DNA of 6,373 nt from Bacteroidales bacterium (GCA_021160155.1 JAGHDB010000084.1:1-6373), one strand, 5' to 3'; numbered from the stretch's first letter, positions 1 to 6,373 are shown. Numbers and translations: made by a program. Notes: generated by a model not told the origin, from the letters alone.

Positions 1-1
1 G

Positions 2-550
2 CCGGTTGTGGCCCGGTCTTATGAACCATCCTTAACCATGAAGGTGGCTCTCAGGCATAATTTCAGGAGCCTGGTTCGTATTATGGCGGGTATTGCCATG
101 GATACGCTATCCACAAAACCAGAACATATTTTGGAGTTTCCGATGTTTAATTTTCAGGGTGGCAGTTATCCGTTTTTTGATCCTGAAGGTGCTGACACCA
201 CGAGGTTTGAACTGGGGCTGGATCTGACGCCTTTGCTTTCGTATGCGCGAAAAGACCAATCAGCCAGGATTTTTCTGATCGTTGACGAGAAAGACATGTC
301 TTCAGAAATGGGTAGTGGCAAAATTCTTTCCATGACTCTTTATAATCATTTTGGAGTAGAAGATTCAGTTACTTGTAAGGGATTGCCACTGGAGATAGCT
401 AACGATTCAAGAACATTGGCTTCTGTAGTTAAAATCCTGCATTTTAATGAGATAAAAGTAACTCCACCTCCTGTGGTTTATACACGGCCCGATCAATATG
501 TGTCAGAAAAACTTGAAGTGACCGGTGCCGCTAATCCATTTTCATGGTAG
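2..550 (+). CDS. T9SS-secreted multidomain protein, upstream fragment (5' end outside window, ends at in-frame TAG)
   Basis: The frame is open from the first complete codon at the left edge, so the true start is probably upstream. The GTG at 8 is only the first possible start inside the window, and no ribosome binding site can be judged. About 183 codons precede a TAG. The protein is beta-rich, with alternating hydrophobic strands such as 'RFELGLDLTPLL' and 'ARIFLIVDEKD' that suggest an extracellular beta-sandwich (jelly-roll-like) domain. This is followed by a linker ('VTPPPVVYTRPDQYV') and the start of an Ig-like segment ('EVTGAANPFSW'). No catalytic motif is visible. The same frame continues directly after the stop into a stretch ending with a T9SS sorting domain, so this is best read as the middle of one large secreted protein. 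The missing N-terminus may hold an enzymatic domain, for instance a peptidase or glycosidase, but nothing here shows which. Coding character is good; the exact family is unknown. Confidence 0.7.
   Translation, partial: PVVARSYEPSLTMKVALRHNFRSLVRIMAGIAMDTLSTKPEHILEFPMFNFQGGSYPFFDPEGADTTRFELGLDLTPLLSYARKDQSARIFLIVDEKDMSSEMGSGKILSMTLYNHFGVEDSVTCKGLPLEIANDSRTLASVVKILHFNEIKVTPPPVVYTRPDQYVSEKLEVTGAANPFSW
548..550 (+). other. In-frame TAG interrupting the T9SS protein
   Basis: The codons read AAT CCA TTT TCA TGG TAG CTG GAT TAC GAC TAT, giving NPFSW-stop-LDYDY. The reading frame is preserved on both sides with no other stop between position 2 and 1549. A single base change from CAG, GAG, AAG, TCG, TGG or TTG would create this stop. 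The flanking residues look like one continuous Ig-like strand pair, which argues that the stop is secondary rather than a natural gene end. Confidence 0.75.
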
Positions 551-610
551 CTGGATTACGACTATACCGACCACTTCACGCATGAGCAATTTCCTGAAAT
601 TGATGGGACC

Positions 611-1552
611 GTGATCTATGGTTATGGAAGAGGAGATCTGAATACCCGGATTGATTTCCCGTTTGTTTTTCCTTTTTATGGGGCAGATCTGCAAAGTGCG
701 TATGTTAACAAAGACGGAGCCATTGTTTTTGATCTTGAGGCTAAAGATTATCCTTATGCTATTGATCCTGATCTGGTTATTCGTTCACGAAGGAGGATTG
801 TGCCTTTTGGTAAAAGCCTGGATTATTTTTTAGAAGATAACCAAATTATTTATGCGACCACTGATTCTTCTGCCACGGTAGTATGGCAGGCCATGATCCC
901 GACTGAAGAAGGCAGTCGCCCTACGCGTATTGCCTGCGTGATGCAGCGCGATGGAACGATCCGTTTTATTTATGAGAATCCGGAGTATGTCTTTCAGGAT
1001 GGCGGGCCGGTATTATTGGGAATTTCAAACGGAGACAGCCGGATGTACAAACAATTGGATCTGACTAAAGAACTATTACCGGATAATTTTAATACCATTC
1101 GGTTACATCCGTATCAGTTTCCGCCGGATACAAAACTCGAACCCACAGGATGGCTTTTTTGCCGGCCTGAACAGAACAATTACCTTTATGATATCCATGT
1201 GAAAGTTTATGACAAGTATAACCAGAGTGCAAAAGCAGTTGTATATATTTCTACGCGTGATCTTGACTCTGCCGGATTGTTACGGCAGAATTTCCCCAAC
1301 CCCTTTCAGGATCGTACGACCATCTCATTTGATGTCAAAGAACGTGTTCCGGTCAGGATGGAGATTTTTAACAGCCGGGGCCAATTGATTAAATTGCTTG
1401 TTGACCAAACACTTCCACCGGGGCCCTATTCCATTGAATGGGTTACTTCAGGTACAGGAGAGAATGCCCTTTCTTCAGGCACTTATTTTTGCCGTTTGAT
1501 CTGCGGAGAAGAGATCGCTCGGATCAGGATGCTTAAAATAACCATTCGGTGA
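611..1552 (+). CDS. T9SS-secreted protein, C-terminal fragment with type A sorting domain (likely part of a broken gene)
   Basis: This is the continuation of the frame interrupted at 548-550. The frame is actually open from 551. The GTG at 611 is just the first candidate start, with no Shine-Dalgarno, and an independent gene start here is doubtful. There is no signal peptide, so on its own the fragment could not be exported. Counting residues from 611, positions 16-145 form a beta-sandwich. Its signature is 'IDFPFVFPFYG', then 'AYVNKDGAIVFD', then 'RDGTIRFIYENPE' and 'LLGISNGD', which resembles the nidogen-like/'FPFYG' modules common in secreted Bacteroidota proteins. Residues 223-313 are a T9SS type A sorting domain. 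The protein would have been passed to the outer membrane by T9SS and anchored or released there. The next gene, 100 bases downstream, belongs to central acyl-CoA metabolism and is functionally unrelated. Ends with TGA. Confidence 0.7.
   Translation: MIYGYGRGDLNTRIDFPFVFPFYGADLQSAYVNKDGAIVFDLEAKDYPYAIDPDLVIRSRRRIVPFGKSLDYFLEDNQIIYATTDSSATVVWQAMIPTEEGSRPTRIACVMQRDGTIRFIYENPEYVFQDGGPVLLGISNGDSRMYKQLDLTKELLPDNFNTIRLHPYQFPPDTKLEPTGWLFCRPEQNNYLYDIHVKVYDKYNQSAKAVVYISTRDLDSAGLLRQNFPNPFQDRTTISFDVKERVPVRMEIFNSRGQLIKLLVDQTLPPGPYSIEWVTSGTGENALSSGTYFCRLICGEEIARIRMLKITIR
1277..1549 (+). other. T9SS type A (Por) C-terminal sorting domain
   Basis: This encoded domain begins with 'LLRQNFPNPFQDRTTISFDV', the classic NFPNPF-x-TTI-F entry of T9SS type A tails. 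It continues with a strand pair ('VRMEIFNSRGQLIKLLVD'), then 'GPYSIEWVTSG', 'LSSGTYFCRL' and the terminal basic 'RIRMLKITIR'. These elements come in the order expected for the family. In known systems the domain directs cargo through the T9SS translocon and is usually cleaved off. It is the strongest taxonomic clue in the window, since T9SS is essentially confined to the Bacteroidota and close relatives. Confidence 0.92.
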
Positions 1553-1569
1553 GGGTAACTTCATAACAG

Positions 1570-1600
1570 TTTGTTAATTTCCGTGAATGTTGTTAAATTG
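1570..1600 (+). promoter_or_regulatory. Weak candidate Bacteroidota sigma-ABfr-type promoter
   Basis: A TTTG at 1570-1573 is followed after 19 bases by TTAAATTG at 1593-1600. Compared with the Bacteroidota consensus (TTTG, about 19-21 bases, TAnnTTTG), the -7 element has two mismatches. It lies 52 bases before the ATG of the enoyl-CoA hydratase gene, in the only spacer able to hold a promoter for the downstream gene run. No operator-like palindrome of convincing length is present. This is an inference from position and a degenerate match. Confidence 0.25.
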
Positions 1601-1652
1601 GGAGAGATGTTCGGGTGTATGAACACTAAAGACCTAACCAATTTTTATCATT

Positions 1653-2420
1653 ATGGATTATCAGATATTGAAACCACAAAGTTTCGGTGATATTGGGGTG
1701 TTAACCATTTCGAGGCCCAAATCATTAAATGCCCTGAATTCATTGTTTTTTACAGAGTTGCTTCATTTTTTAGATGTGGTCAACACGGATGAACCATACA
1801 GGGTATTGATCCTGACGGGAGAAGGCAAAGCGTTTGTTGCGGGTGCCGATATTGCCGAGATGGTGGATTTGGATTCTGCCGGTGCCCTGCGCTTTTCTGA
1901 GAAGGGGCAACAGATTCTGTTGATGCTTGAAATATTACCTATTCCGGTTATCGCGGCGGTCAATGGCTATGCACTTGGCGGAGGATGTGAATTGGCTATG
2001 GCATGTGATATCCGGCTGGCTTCTGAAAATGCACTCTTTGGTCAGCCTGAAGTGAATCTCGGATTGATTCCGGGCTATGCCGGAACACAACGGTTACCCC
2101 GGTTAATCGGTTTGGGTAATGCTTTAAAGTGGATACTTTCAGGAGAACCGGTAGATGCCCGTGAGGCTTACCGATTGGGTCTGGTGCAGGGAGTATCTCC
2201 ACCGGAAAAACTAATGGATGACGCATTTAAACTGGCACGCACGATTGCATCCCGGGGGCCTGATGCCGTGAAACATGCCAAAAGAGTCATGCGCAAAGGT
2301 ATTGATTTACATTTTGAAAAAGGGATGGATCTCGAGAAAAGTTATTTCGCCAAACAATTTGAAAAGGAGGGGGAAGAGGGCATGAAAGCTTTTCTCGAAA
2401 AACGTAAACCCAACTGGTAA
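1653..2420 (+). CDS. Enoyl-CoA hydratase / crotonase family protein
   Basis: This enzyme would hydrate trans-2-enoyl-CoA (crotonyl-CoA in this context) to 3-hydroxyacyl-CoA in the cytoplasm. The 255-residue length is normal for a monofunctional crotonase. Visible marks are the N-terminal 'ISRPKSLNALN' strand-helix and 'FVAGADIAEM' (residues 61-70), which forms the CoA/oxyanion-hole loop. These are followed by 'VNGYALGGGCELAMACD' (103-119) and 'FGQPEVNLGLIPGYAGTQRL' (129-148). The two catalytic glutamates of true hydratases are both present, Glu113 in GGGCE and Glu133 in QPE. They are 20 residues apart, as in the mammalian enzyme (Glu144/Glu164), so hydratase activity is more likely than an isomerase or hydrolase side-branch. 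The ATG at 1653 fits the family's N-terminus. It has no Shine-Dalgarno, only an AT-rich leader, as usual in this phylum. It is the first gene of a co-directional five-gene run. Substrate chain length cannot be read from sequence; C4 is inferred from the neighbours. Confidence 0.93.
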   Translation: MDYQILKPQSFGDIGVLTISRPKSLNALNSLFFTELLHFLDVVNTDEPYRVLILTGEGKAFVAGADIAEMVDLDSAGALRFSEKGQQILLMLEILPIPVIAAVNGYALGGGCELAMACDIRLASENALFGQPEVNLGLIPGYAGTQRLPRLIGLGNALKWILSGEPVDAREAYRLGLVQGVSPPEKLMDDAFKLARTIASRGPDAVKHAKRVMRKGIDLHFEKGMDLEKSYFAKQFEKEGEEGMKAFLEKRKPNW

Positions 2421-2449
2421 AATTAAAAACAAGTATTACAACCATTCGT

Positions 2450-3781
2450 ATGGAATACCTAACACAATTTGAAAAAGTGGCTGTCCTTGGAGCAGCCGGA
2501 AAAATGGGAAGTGGTATCCTTTTGCTTACTGCCATGGAAATGACGGATCAGTGGCTACGGGATAAAAATTTGCAAATGGAACTTTTTGCCGTTGACTTGT
2601 CATATGATGTTTTGAGAGGAGTGGTTAAATACCTCAAATCACAAATTACCAAAGCTGCTGAAAAGAAAACGGTCTGGTTGAGATCTGTCTATGAAGATCG
2701 TGAGGACCTGATTGAAAATGGAGAGATCATCCGGCAATATGTTGACGATGTGTTGAACCGGGTGACCTATACTACCCATTTGTCTGATATTTATAATGCC
2801 TCCCTGATATTTGAAGCCATCAAAGAAGATCCGAAAGTTAAAACAGAGGTTTTGGGGATGATCAGCAAAAACAGTACACAAAAACCCTGGTTTTTCACAA
2901 ATACCTCTTCTATCCCCATCTCCTTTCTTGACCGGGAAGCCCGACTTCAAGGAAAGATCATAGGATTTCACTTTTATAATCCGCCGGCTGTTCAAAAACT
3001 GGTTGAATTGATTCAGGGGGAGCAAACAGAGTCCGGCCTGGTTGAATTTGCCCGGACTTTCGCCAAACAATTGCGAAAGGTGGTTGTGTCTTCAAATGAT
3101 AAAGCCGGGTTTATCGGTAACGGCCATTTTATGAGAGATGCCCTTTTTGGCCTTGAGCAGGCACAAGACCTGACTGATGAATTAACTCCTTCACAGGCCA
3201 TCTGGGCAGTTAACCGGGTGACCCAGGATTTTCTGTTACGGCCCATGGGTATTTTCCAATTGATTGATTATGTGGGTATTGATGTGGTTCAGTACATTCT
3301 CGAAGTGATGGCACCCTATTTCCCTGATGAACAACTTATGCACGAGTGGCTCAACCGGATGCTTGAATCCGGTATCCGTGGAGGTCAATTTGCAGATGGC
3401 AGTCAGCGTGAAGGCTTCTTAAAATATCAGAAAGGCCGGCCGGTAGGTGTATATGATTGGGAAACCCAAACATATCTCTCTGTGGATGATCTCGCGACGG
3501 CTGTTGATCCGTTCCTGGGATCTCTTCCCGAACCGCTGAATTGGAAAACAGTTAACTTCTCATCAAACAAAAAAGAACAGCTCGACCGGTTTTTCAAGCA
3601 GTTGGCAACAATGGATTCAAAAGGTGCCCTGCTGGCCAAAGCCTATGGGCTTCAGTCGAAAAAGATCGGCATACACCTTGTTGATGGGGGAGTGGCCAAA
3701 CAGATTGAAGATGTCAACCGTGTACTTGAAACCGGGTTTTATCATGCTTATGGTCCAGTTAATGAATATTTTAATGACTAA
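2450..3781 (+). CDS. 3-hydroxyacyl-CoA dehydrogenase family protein, enlarged form (443 aa)
   Basis: It is predicted to oxidise (S)-3-hydroxyacyl-CoA to 3-ketoacyl-CoA with NAD+, or the reverse. A Rossmann fold starts at residue 10 with 'VAVLGAAGKMGSG', a variant of the usual GxGxxG in which the second glycine is Ala16. Asp49 ('LFAVDL') sits where the acidic residue that favours NAD over NADP is expected. 'FEAIKED' (121-127), 'NTSSIP' (151-156), 'IGFHFYNPPAVQKLVELIQG' (171-190) and 'AGFIGNGHF' (219-227) follow in family order. His174 and Glu186 match the catalytic His-Glu pair with its normal 12-residue spacing. The C-terminal substrate domain is seen at 'RPMGIFQLIDYVGIDVV' (264-280). Ordinary members are about 280-320 residues. 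Here extra residues lie between the glycine loop and Glu122, and roughly 100 residues follow the usual terminal 'GVYDW' motif (333-337). It begins 29 bases after the hydratase gene and ends 3 bases before the thiolase start. The family call is firm; the exact substrate is inferred. Confidence 0.88.
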   Translation: MEYLTQFEKVAVLGAAGKMGSGILLLTAMEMTDQWLRDKNLQMELFAVDLSYDVLRGVVKYLKSQITKAAEKKTVWLRSVYEDREDLIENGEIIRQYVDDVLNRVTYTTHLSDIYNASLIFEAIKEDPKVKTEVLGMISKNSTQKPWFFTNTSSIPISFLDREARLQGKIIGFHFYNPPAVQKLVELIQGEQTESGLVEFARTFAKQLRKVVVSSNDKAGFIGNGHFMRDALFGLEQAQDLTDELTPSQAIWAVNRVTQDFLLRPMGIFQLIDYVGIDVVQYILEVMAPYFPDEQLMHEWLNRMLESGIRGGQFADGSQREGFLKYQKGRPVGVYDWETQTYLSVDDLATAVDPFLGSLPEPLNWKTVNFSSNKKEQLDRFFKQLATMDSKGALLAKAYGLQSKKIGIHLVDGGVAKQIEDVNRVLETGFYHAYGPVNEYFND

Positions 3782-3784
3782 GTT

Positions 3785-5026
3785 ATGAATCATTTAAGAA
3801 AAAAAGTATATGTAATTGCCGGCTATAATACCATCTCTTTAGGAACCGGGAGGAAAGAATTTCATCCGAAAAAGCCGAGACCGGGATTAGAGCACTATAT
3901 CCGGGAAGCGGGGCAGGCAACACTTAAAATAATTGGAGGAGGACAAAAGGTGGATGAATGTGTGATGGGTAATTTCATGGCCGGAAGATATAACAAGCAG
4001 GCAAATCTGCCTGGCTTTTTCCCGATGATTGATCCGGAATTAAGATATAAACCCGCTACACGCGTAGAAGGAGCTTGTGGTTCAGGTGGATTGGCCATGA
4101 CATCGGCCATTCGTTCGATATTGGCAGAGACGGCTGAAGTGGTTTTAACTCTGGGTGTAGAAGTACAAAATACCATGAAAGCTGTTTATGGTGCTGATGT
4201 GTTGGCAGGTGCGGGATGGTTCCAGGATCGTAAGAAAGGACATGTACATTTTTTCCCGGGCCAGTTTAGTGACCGTGCCGGGGCCTATTATGAAAAGTTC
4301 GGCCGTGAAAAAACCCGCCAAGCCATGGCGCGCTGGTACCGGCAGGCCATTGAAAATGCCAGATTGTGCCCTACGGCACAAGAGTACCACAATACTACAC
4401 CCAATCTTGAAGAGGTGGCAATGACTGAACCCAACCCACGCTCTTTCGTGGCTCATCTGAATGTATATGATTGCTCAAAAGTGTCTGATGCCGCTTCTGC
4501 TCTTGCTGTCGTCTCTGAAGAGGGTCTTAAACGAACCGGACTGGATCCTTCGCAGGCTGTGGAAATTATTTCATGGGCACAGGTTGAAGAAGACCTTACC
4601 CAGCCCCCGCCGGATCCTACCGAGCTAAGCACCATAAAAGAGGCCGTCAAACAGGCTCTTGACCGGGCCGGATTGACCATAGATCAAATTGGTACTGTTG
4701 AAACTCACGACTGTTTTTCCATTGCGGCAATCATGGCAGTTGAAGCCATGGGTCTAGCCGGGCGGGGTGAAGGCCCTGATTTTATATTAGCAGGCCACAC
4801 ATCAAGAGAGGGTAAAATCCCTTTTAATACTACGGGGGGATTGATTGGTTGGGGGCATCCGGTTGGAGCAACCGGCGTGCATCAGGCAGTAACGATTTGG
4901 GAACAGTTAACCGGCAATGCCGGTAACGCCCAGATTTCACTAACCCCTGAACGCCCGTATGGAATGACCGTTAATATGGGCGGTGACGACAAAACAGTTG
5001 TTGCTATTATCTATAAAAGAAACTAA
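3785..5026 (+). CDS. Thiolase family protein, SCP-x-like (acetyl-CoA acetyltransferase type)
   Basis: It is predicted to cleave 3-ketoacyl-CoA with CoA (acetoacetyl-CoA to two acetyl-CoA) or run the condensation. The 413-residue length fits thiolases. The nucleophilic cysteine is Cys98 in 'RVEGACGSGGLAM'. 'VETHDCFSIAAIMAVEAMG' (305-323) is the HDCF block typical of the SCP-x/archaeal thiolase branch, giving His308 and Cys310. 'GGLIGWGHPVGATG' (351-364) holds the active-site His358. The C-terminal CxG motif of classical thiolases is absent: the matching stretch is 'TVNMGGDD' (395-402). That is normal for the SCP-x branch, where the HDCF cysteine is thought to serve instead. Archaeal relatives often pair with an adjacent DUF35 protein, but none is encoded next to this gene. 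The ATG at 3785 lies 3 bases after the previous stop, so translational coupling is likely. Alternatives include a thiolase for longer or branched ketoacyl-CoA, or a side-chain-cleaving lyase of the Ltp2 type. Confidence 0.85.
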   Translation: MNHLRKKVYVIAGYNTISLGTGRKEFHPKKPRPGLEHYIREAGQATLKIIGGGQKVDECVMGNFMAGRYNKQANLPGFFPMIDPELRYKPATRVEGACGSGGLAMTSAIRSILAETAEVVLTLGVEVQNTMKAVYGADVLAGAGWFQDRKKGHVHFFPGQFSDRAGAYYEKFGREKTRQAMARWYRQAIENARLCPTAQEYHNTTPNLEEVAMTEPNPRSFVAHLNVYDCSKVSDAASALAVVSEEGLKRTGLDPSQAVEIISWAQVEEDLTQPPPDPTELSTIKEAVKQALDRAGLTIDQIGTVETHDCFSIAAIMAVEAMGLAGRGEGPDFILAGHTSREGKIPFNTTGGLIGWGHPVGATGVHQAVTIWEQLTGNAGNAQISLTPERPYGMTVNMGGDDKTVVAIIYKRN

Positions 5027-5038
5027 TAACTAATTCTT

Positions 5039-6181
5039 ATGGACTTTACTTTCACCGAAGAACAGTTGATGATTCGTGATGCCGCAAGAGATTATGCCCA
5101 AAGAGAGTTAATTCAGGATGTCATTGAGCGGGACCGTCATGCGATTTTTCCTGAAAAACATGTCAAAGCTCTTGCAGAACTTGGTTTTATGGGGATGATG
5201 GTAGATCCTGCTTATGACGGAGGAGGCATGGATACCATTTCTTATGTGCTTGCTATGGAAGAGATCAGTAAAATTGATTCAGCTGTAGGAGTAATTATGT
5301 CAGTAAATAACTCTTTGGTATGTTGGGGTTTAGAGAGGTATGGTACGGAAGAGCAAAAGCAAAAATATCTTCGCCCGCTGGCTCGTGGAGAGATGCTCGG
5401 TGCTTTTATTCTTTCAGAACCGGAAGCTGGATCAGATGCCTCTTCCCAAAGAACTACAGCTACGGATGAAGGAGACTATTACCTGATCAATGGCACCAAG
5501 AACTGGGCTACCAATGCCAATTGTGCTTCGATATACCTGGTAATTGCCCAGACCCATAAAGAGAAAGGGCACCATGGGATTAATGCTTTTATTGTTGAAA
5601 AAAACACTCCGGGTATCTCTCTGGCACCACATGAAGAGAAAATGGGTATGCGCAGTTCGGATACCCACTCGGTAATGTTTACTGATGTAAAAGTGCCAAA
5701 GGAGAACCGGATCGGTGAAGATGGATTCGGGTTTGTTTTTGCCATGAAAACACTTGACGGAGGACGGATCGGCATTGCGGCCCAGGCATTGGGGATTGCT
5801 GCCGGTGCTTATGAACGGGCACTGCAGTATTCAAAAGAACGAAAAGCTTTCGGAAAGCCGATTTCTTATCACCAGGCTATAGCTTTCAAACTTTCTGATA
5901 TGGCTGTTAAACTCGAAGCATCCCGCTTTTTCTGTCTGAAGGCTGCCTGGCTGAAAGACAAGGGTAAAAGTTATAGTACGGCCAGTGCCATGGCGAAACA
6001 GTATTGTGCTGACAGTGCGATGGAGATTACTACAGAAGCAGTTCAGATACATGGTGGTTACGGCTATGTAAACGATTACCATGTGGAACGACTGATGCGG
6101 GAGGCTAAACTGACTCAGATTTATGAAGGAACCTCTGAGATTCAAAAAATCGTGATCTCCAGAGCCATTTTATCAGATTAG
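5039..6181 (+). CDS. Acyl-CoA dehydrogenase, short-chain/butyryl-CoA type
   Basis: This FAD enzyme would desaturate acyl-CoA at C2-C3 (butyryl-CoA to crotonyl-CoA here), passing electrons to electron-transfer flavoprotein. The 380-residue length is standard for the family. The N-terminal helical domain begins '[20 protein letters not shown]'. The middle beta domain carries '[10 protein letters not shown]' (125-134) and '[10 protein letters not shown]' (151-160), both FAD/substrate-binding signatures. The C-terminal helical domain has 'ERKAFGKPI' (267-275), 'QIHGGYGY' (336-343) and 'IYEGTSEIQ' (361-369). Glu363 in YEGT is at the catalytic-base position used by short-chain, medium-chain and butyryl-CoA dehydrogenases, not at the earlier position used by isovaleryl and long-chain enzymes. 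That placement and the C4 mutase downstream favour a butyryl/isobutyryl substrate. No etfAB genes are in the window. The start is 12 bases after the thiolase stop, and the gene ends with TAG 7 bases before the mutase start. Family call is very firm; substrate is inferred. Confidence 0.93.
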   Translation: MDFTFTEEQLMIRDAARDYAQRELIQDVIERDRHAIFPEKHVKALAELGFMGMMVDPAYDGGGMDTISYVLAMEEISKIDSAVGVIMSVNNSLVCWGLERYGTEEQKQKYLRPLARGEMLGAFILSEPEAGSDASSQRTTATDEGDYYLINGTKNWATNANCASIYLVIAQTHKEKGHHGINAFIVEKNTPGISLAPHEEKMGMRSSDTHSVMFTDVKVPKENRIGEDGFGFVFAMKTLDGGRIGIAAQALGIAAGAYERALQYSKERKAFGKPISYHQAIAFKLSDMAVKLEASRFFCLKAAWLKDKGKSYSTASAMAKQYCADSAMEITTEAVQIHGGYGYVNDYHVERLMREAKLTQIYEGTSEIQKIVISRAILSD

Positions 6182-6188
6182 AAATCAG

Positions 6189-6373
6189 ATGAGTAAGCAA
6201 CAAAAACTTTACCACCCTAAATATGCGGTAAGGATTCTGACAGCTTCATCTCTTTTCGATGGTCATGATGCAACGATCAATATCATACGCCGGATTATTC
6301 AGGCCACCGGAACAGAGGTAATTCATCTCGGTCATAACCGCTCAGTTGATGAAATAGTAGAGGCAGCTATTCA
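6189..6373 (+). CDS. icmF: Acyl-CoA mutase, N-terminal B12-binding domain (fused isobutyryl-CoA mutase-like), 3' truncated by window
   Basis: The ATG at 6189 opens 61 complete codons that run off the right edge. The protein starts with a short polar leader and then '[20 protein letters not shown]', followed by '[20 protein letters not shown]'. This is the cobalamin-binding Rossmann domain. His26 in 'FDGHD' (Asp24, Gly25, His26) is the lower axial ligand of the cobalt, corresponding to the DxHxxG motif. The last glycine of that motif is replaced by Thr29, and fused IcmF proteins also deviate here. In methylmalonyl-CoA mutase the B12 domain is C-terminal, whereas in IcmF it is N-terminal, followed by a MeaI-type G-protein chaperone domain and the substrate barrel. 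An N-terminal position therefore suggests IcmF, which interconverts isobutyryl-CoA and butyryl-CoA (pivalyl/isovaleryl-CoA in some homologues). A stand-alone small B12 subunit (IcmB/HcmB type) cannot be ruled out because the rest lies outside the window. It sits 7 bases after the acyl-CoA dehydrogenase, which uses the product butyryl-CoA. Confidence 0.82.
   Translation, partial: MSKQQKLYHPKYAVRILTASSLFDGHDATINIIRRIIQATGTEVIHLGHNRSVDEIVEAAI

Noticed and set aside
548..550. TAG reassigned as a sense codon (alternative code or pyrrolysine)
   Set aside because: TAG ends the acyl-CoA dehydrogenase at 6179-6181 at the expected family length, and the other genes contain no in-frame TAG. No pyrrolysine machinery is visible, so a simple nonsense change or sequence error is more likely.
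651..833. Second + strand frame of 60 codons with a hydrophobic, membrane-like composition
   Set aside because: It overlaps the T9SS protein in another frame. The hydrophobicity follows from reading T-rich codons out of frame, and nothing supports an independent gene.
1564..1576. Small inverted repeat TAACA-GTT-TGTTA just after the T9SS protein stop, a possible terminator or operator
   Set aside because: The stem is only 5 base pairs, AT-rich, with a 3-base loop and no clean T run. It is too weak for an intrinsic terminator and too short to claim as an operator.
2639..3070. Minus-strand open frame of 143 codons opposite the hydroxyacyl-CoA dehydrogenase gene
   Set aside because: It lies wholly inside a well-conserved gene on the other strand, has no recognisable motif and is explained as a shadow frame.
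4145..4456. Minus-strand open frame of 103 codons opposite the thiolase gene
   Set aside because: It is fully antisense to a conserved thiolase and has no start context or motif of its own.
5831..6145. Minus-strand open frame of 104 codons opposite the end of the acyl-CoA dehydrogenase gene
   Set aside because: It overlaps the conserved catalytic region of the dehydrogenase and has no domain signature; treated as a shadow.

Overview
The window looks like a chromosomal segment of a member of the Bacteroidota. The main evidence is a C-terminal type IX secretion (Por) sorting domain at the end of the first reading frame. The AT-rich translation starts without a recognisable Shine-Dalgarno sequence and the moderate base composition agree with this. 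Species or genus cannot be named from the sequence alone. All supported genes are on the + strand.

Region 1 (2-1552) is the 3' part of a large secreted multidomain protein whose beginning lies outside the window. It carries a beta-rich domain, an Ig-like segment, a 'FPFYG' beta-sandwich and the T9SS sorting tail. One in-frame TAG at 548-550 splits it. The frame stays open on both sides and the Ig-like segment appears to run straight through the stop, so this is most simply a recently broken gene (or a base-call error) rather than two genes.

Region 2 (1553-1652) is a 100-base spacer. It contains at best a weak Bacteroidota-type promoter and no convincing terminator.

Region 3 (1653-6373) is a tight five-gene run with gaps of 29, 3, 12 and 7 bases. 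It encodes a crotonase-family enoyl-CoA hydratase, an enlarged 3-hydroxyacyl-CoA dehydrogenase, an SCP-x-like thiolase, a short-chain-type acyl-CoA dehydrogenase and the N-terminal B12-binding domain of an acyl-CoA mutase cut by the window edge. The last is most like fused isobutyryl-CoA mutase, IcmF. Read as a pathway, the mutase would interconvert isobutyryl-CoA and butyryl-CoA. The dehydrogenase would then give crotonyl-CoA, the hydratase 3-hydroxybutyryl-CoA, the second dehydrogenase acetoacetyl-CoA, and the thiolase two acetyl-CoA. The set is therefore a compact module for C4 (branched and straight) acyl-CoA turnover, either oxidative (for example from valine or isobutyrate) or reversed toward butyrate/isobutyrate. 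Electron-transfer flavoprotein and CoA-activation genes are not in view.

No RNA genes, CRISPR arrays, insertion sequences or large repeats were seen. The most notable points are the in-frame stop in the T9SS protein, the near-complete C4 acyl-CoA pathway in one run of genes, and the unusual architecture of the 443-residue dehydrogenase.
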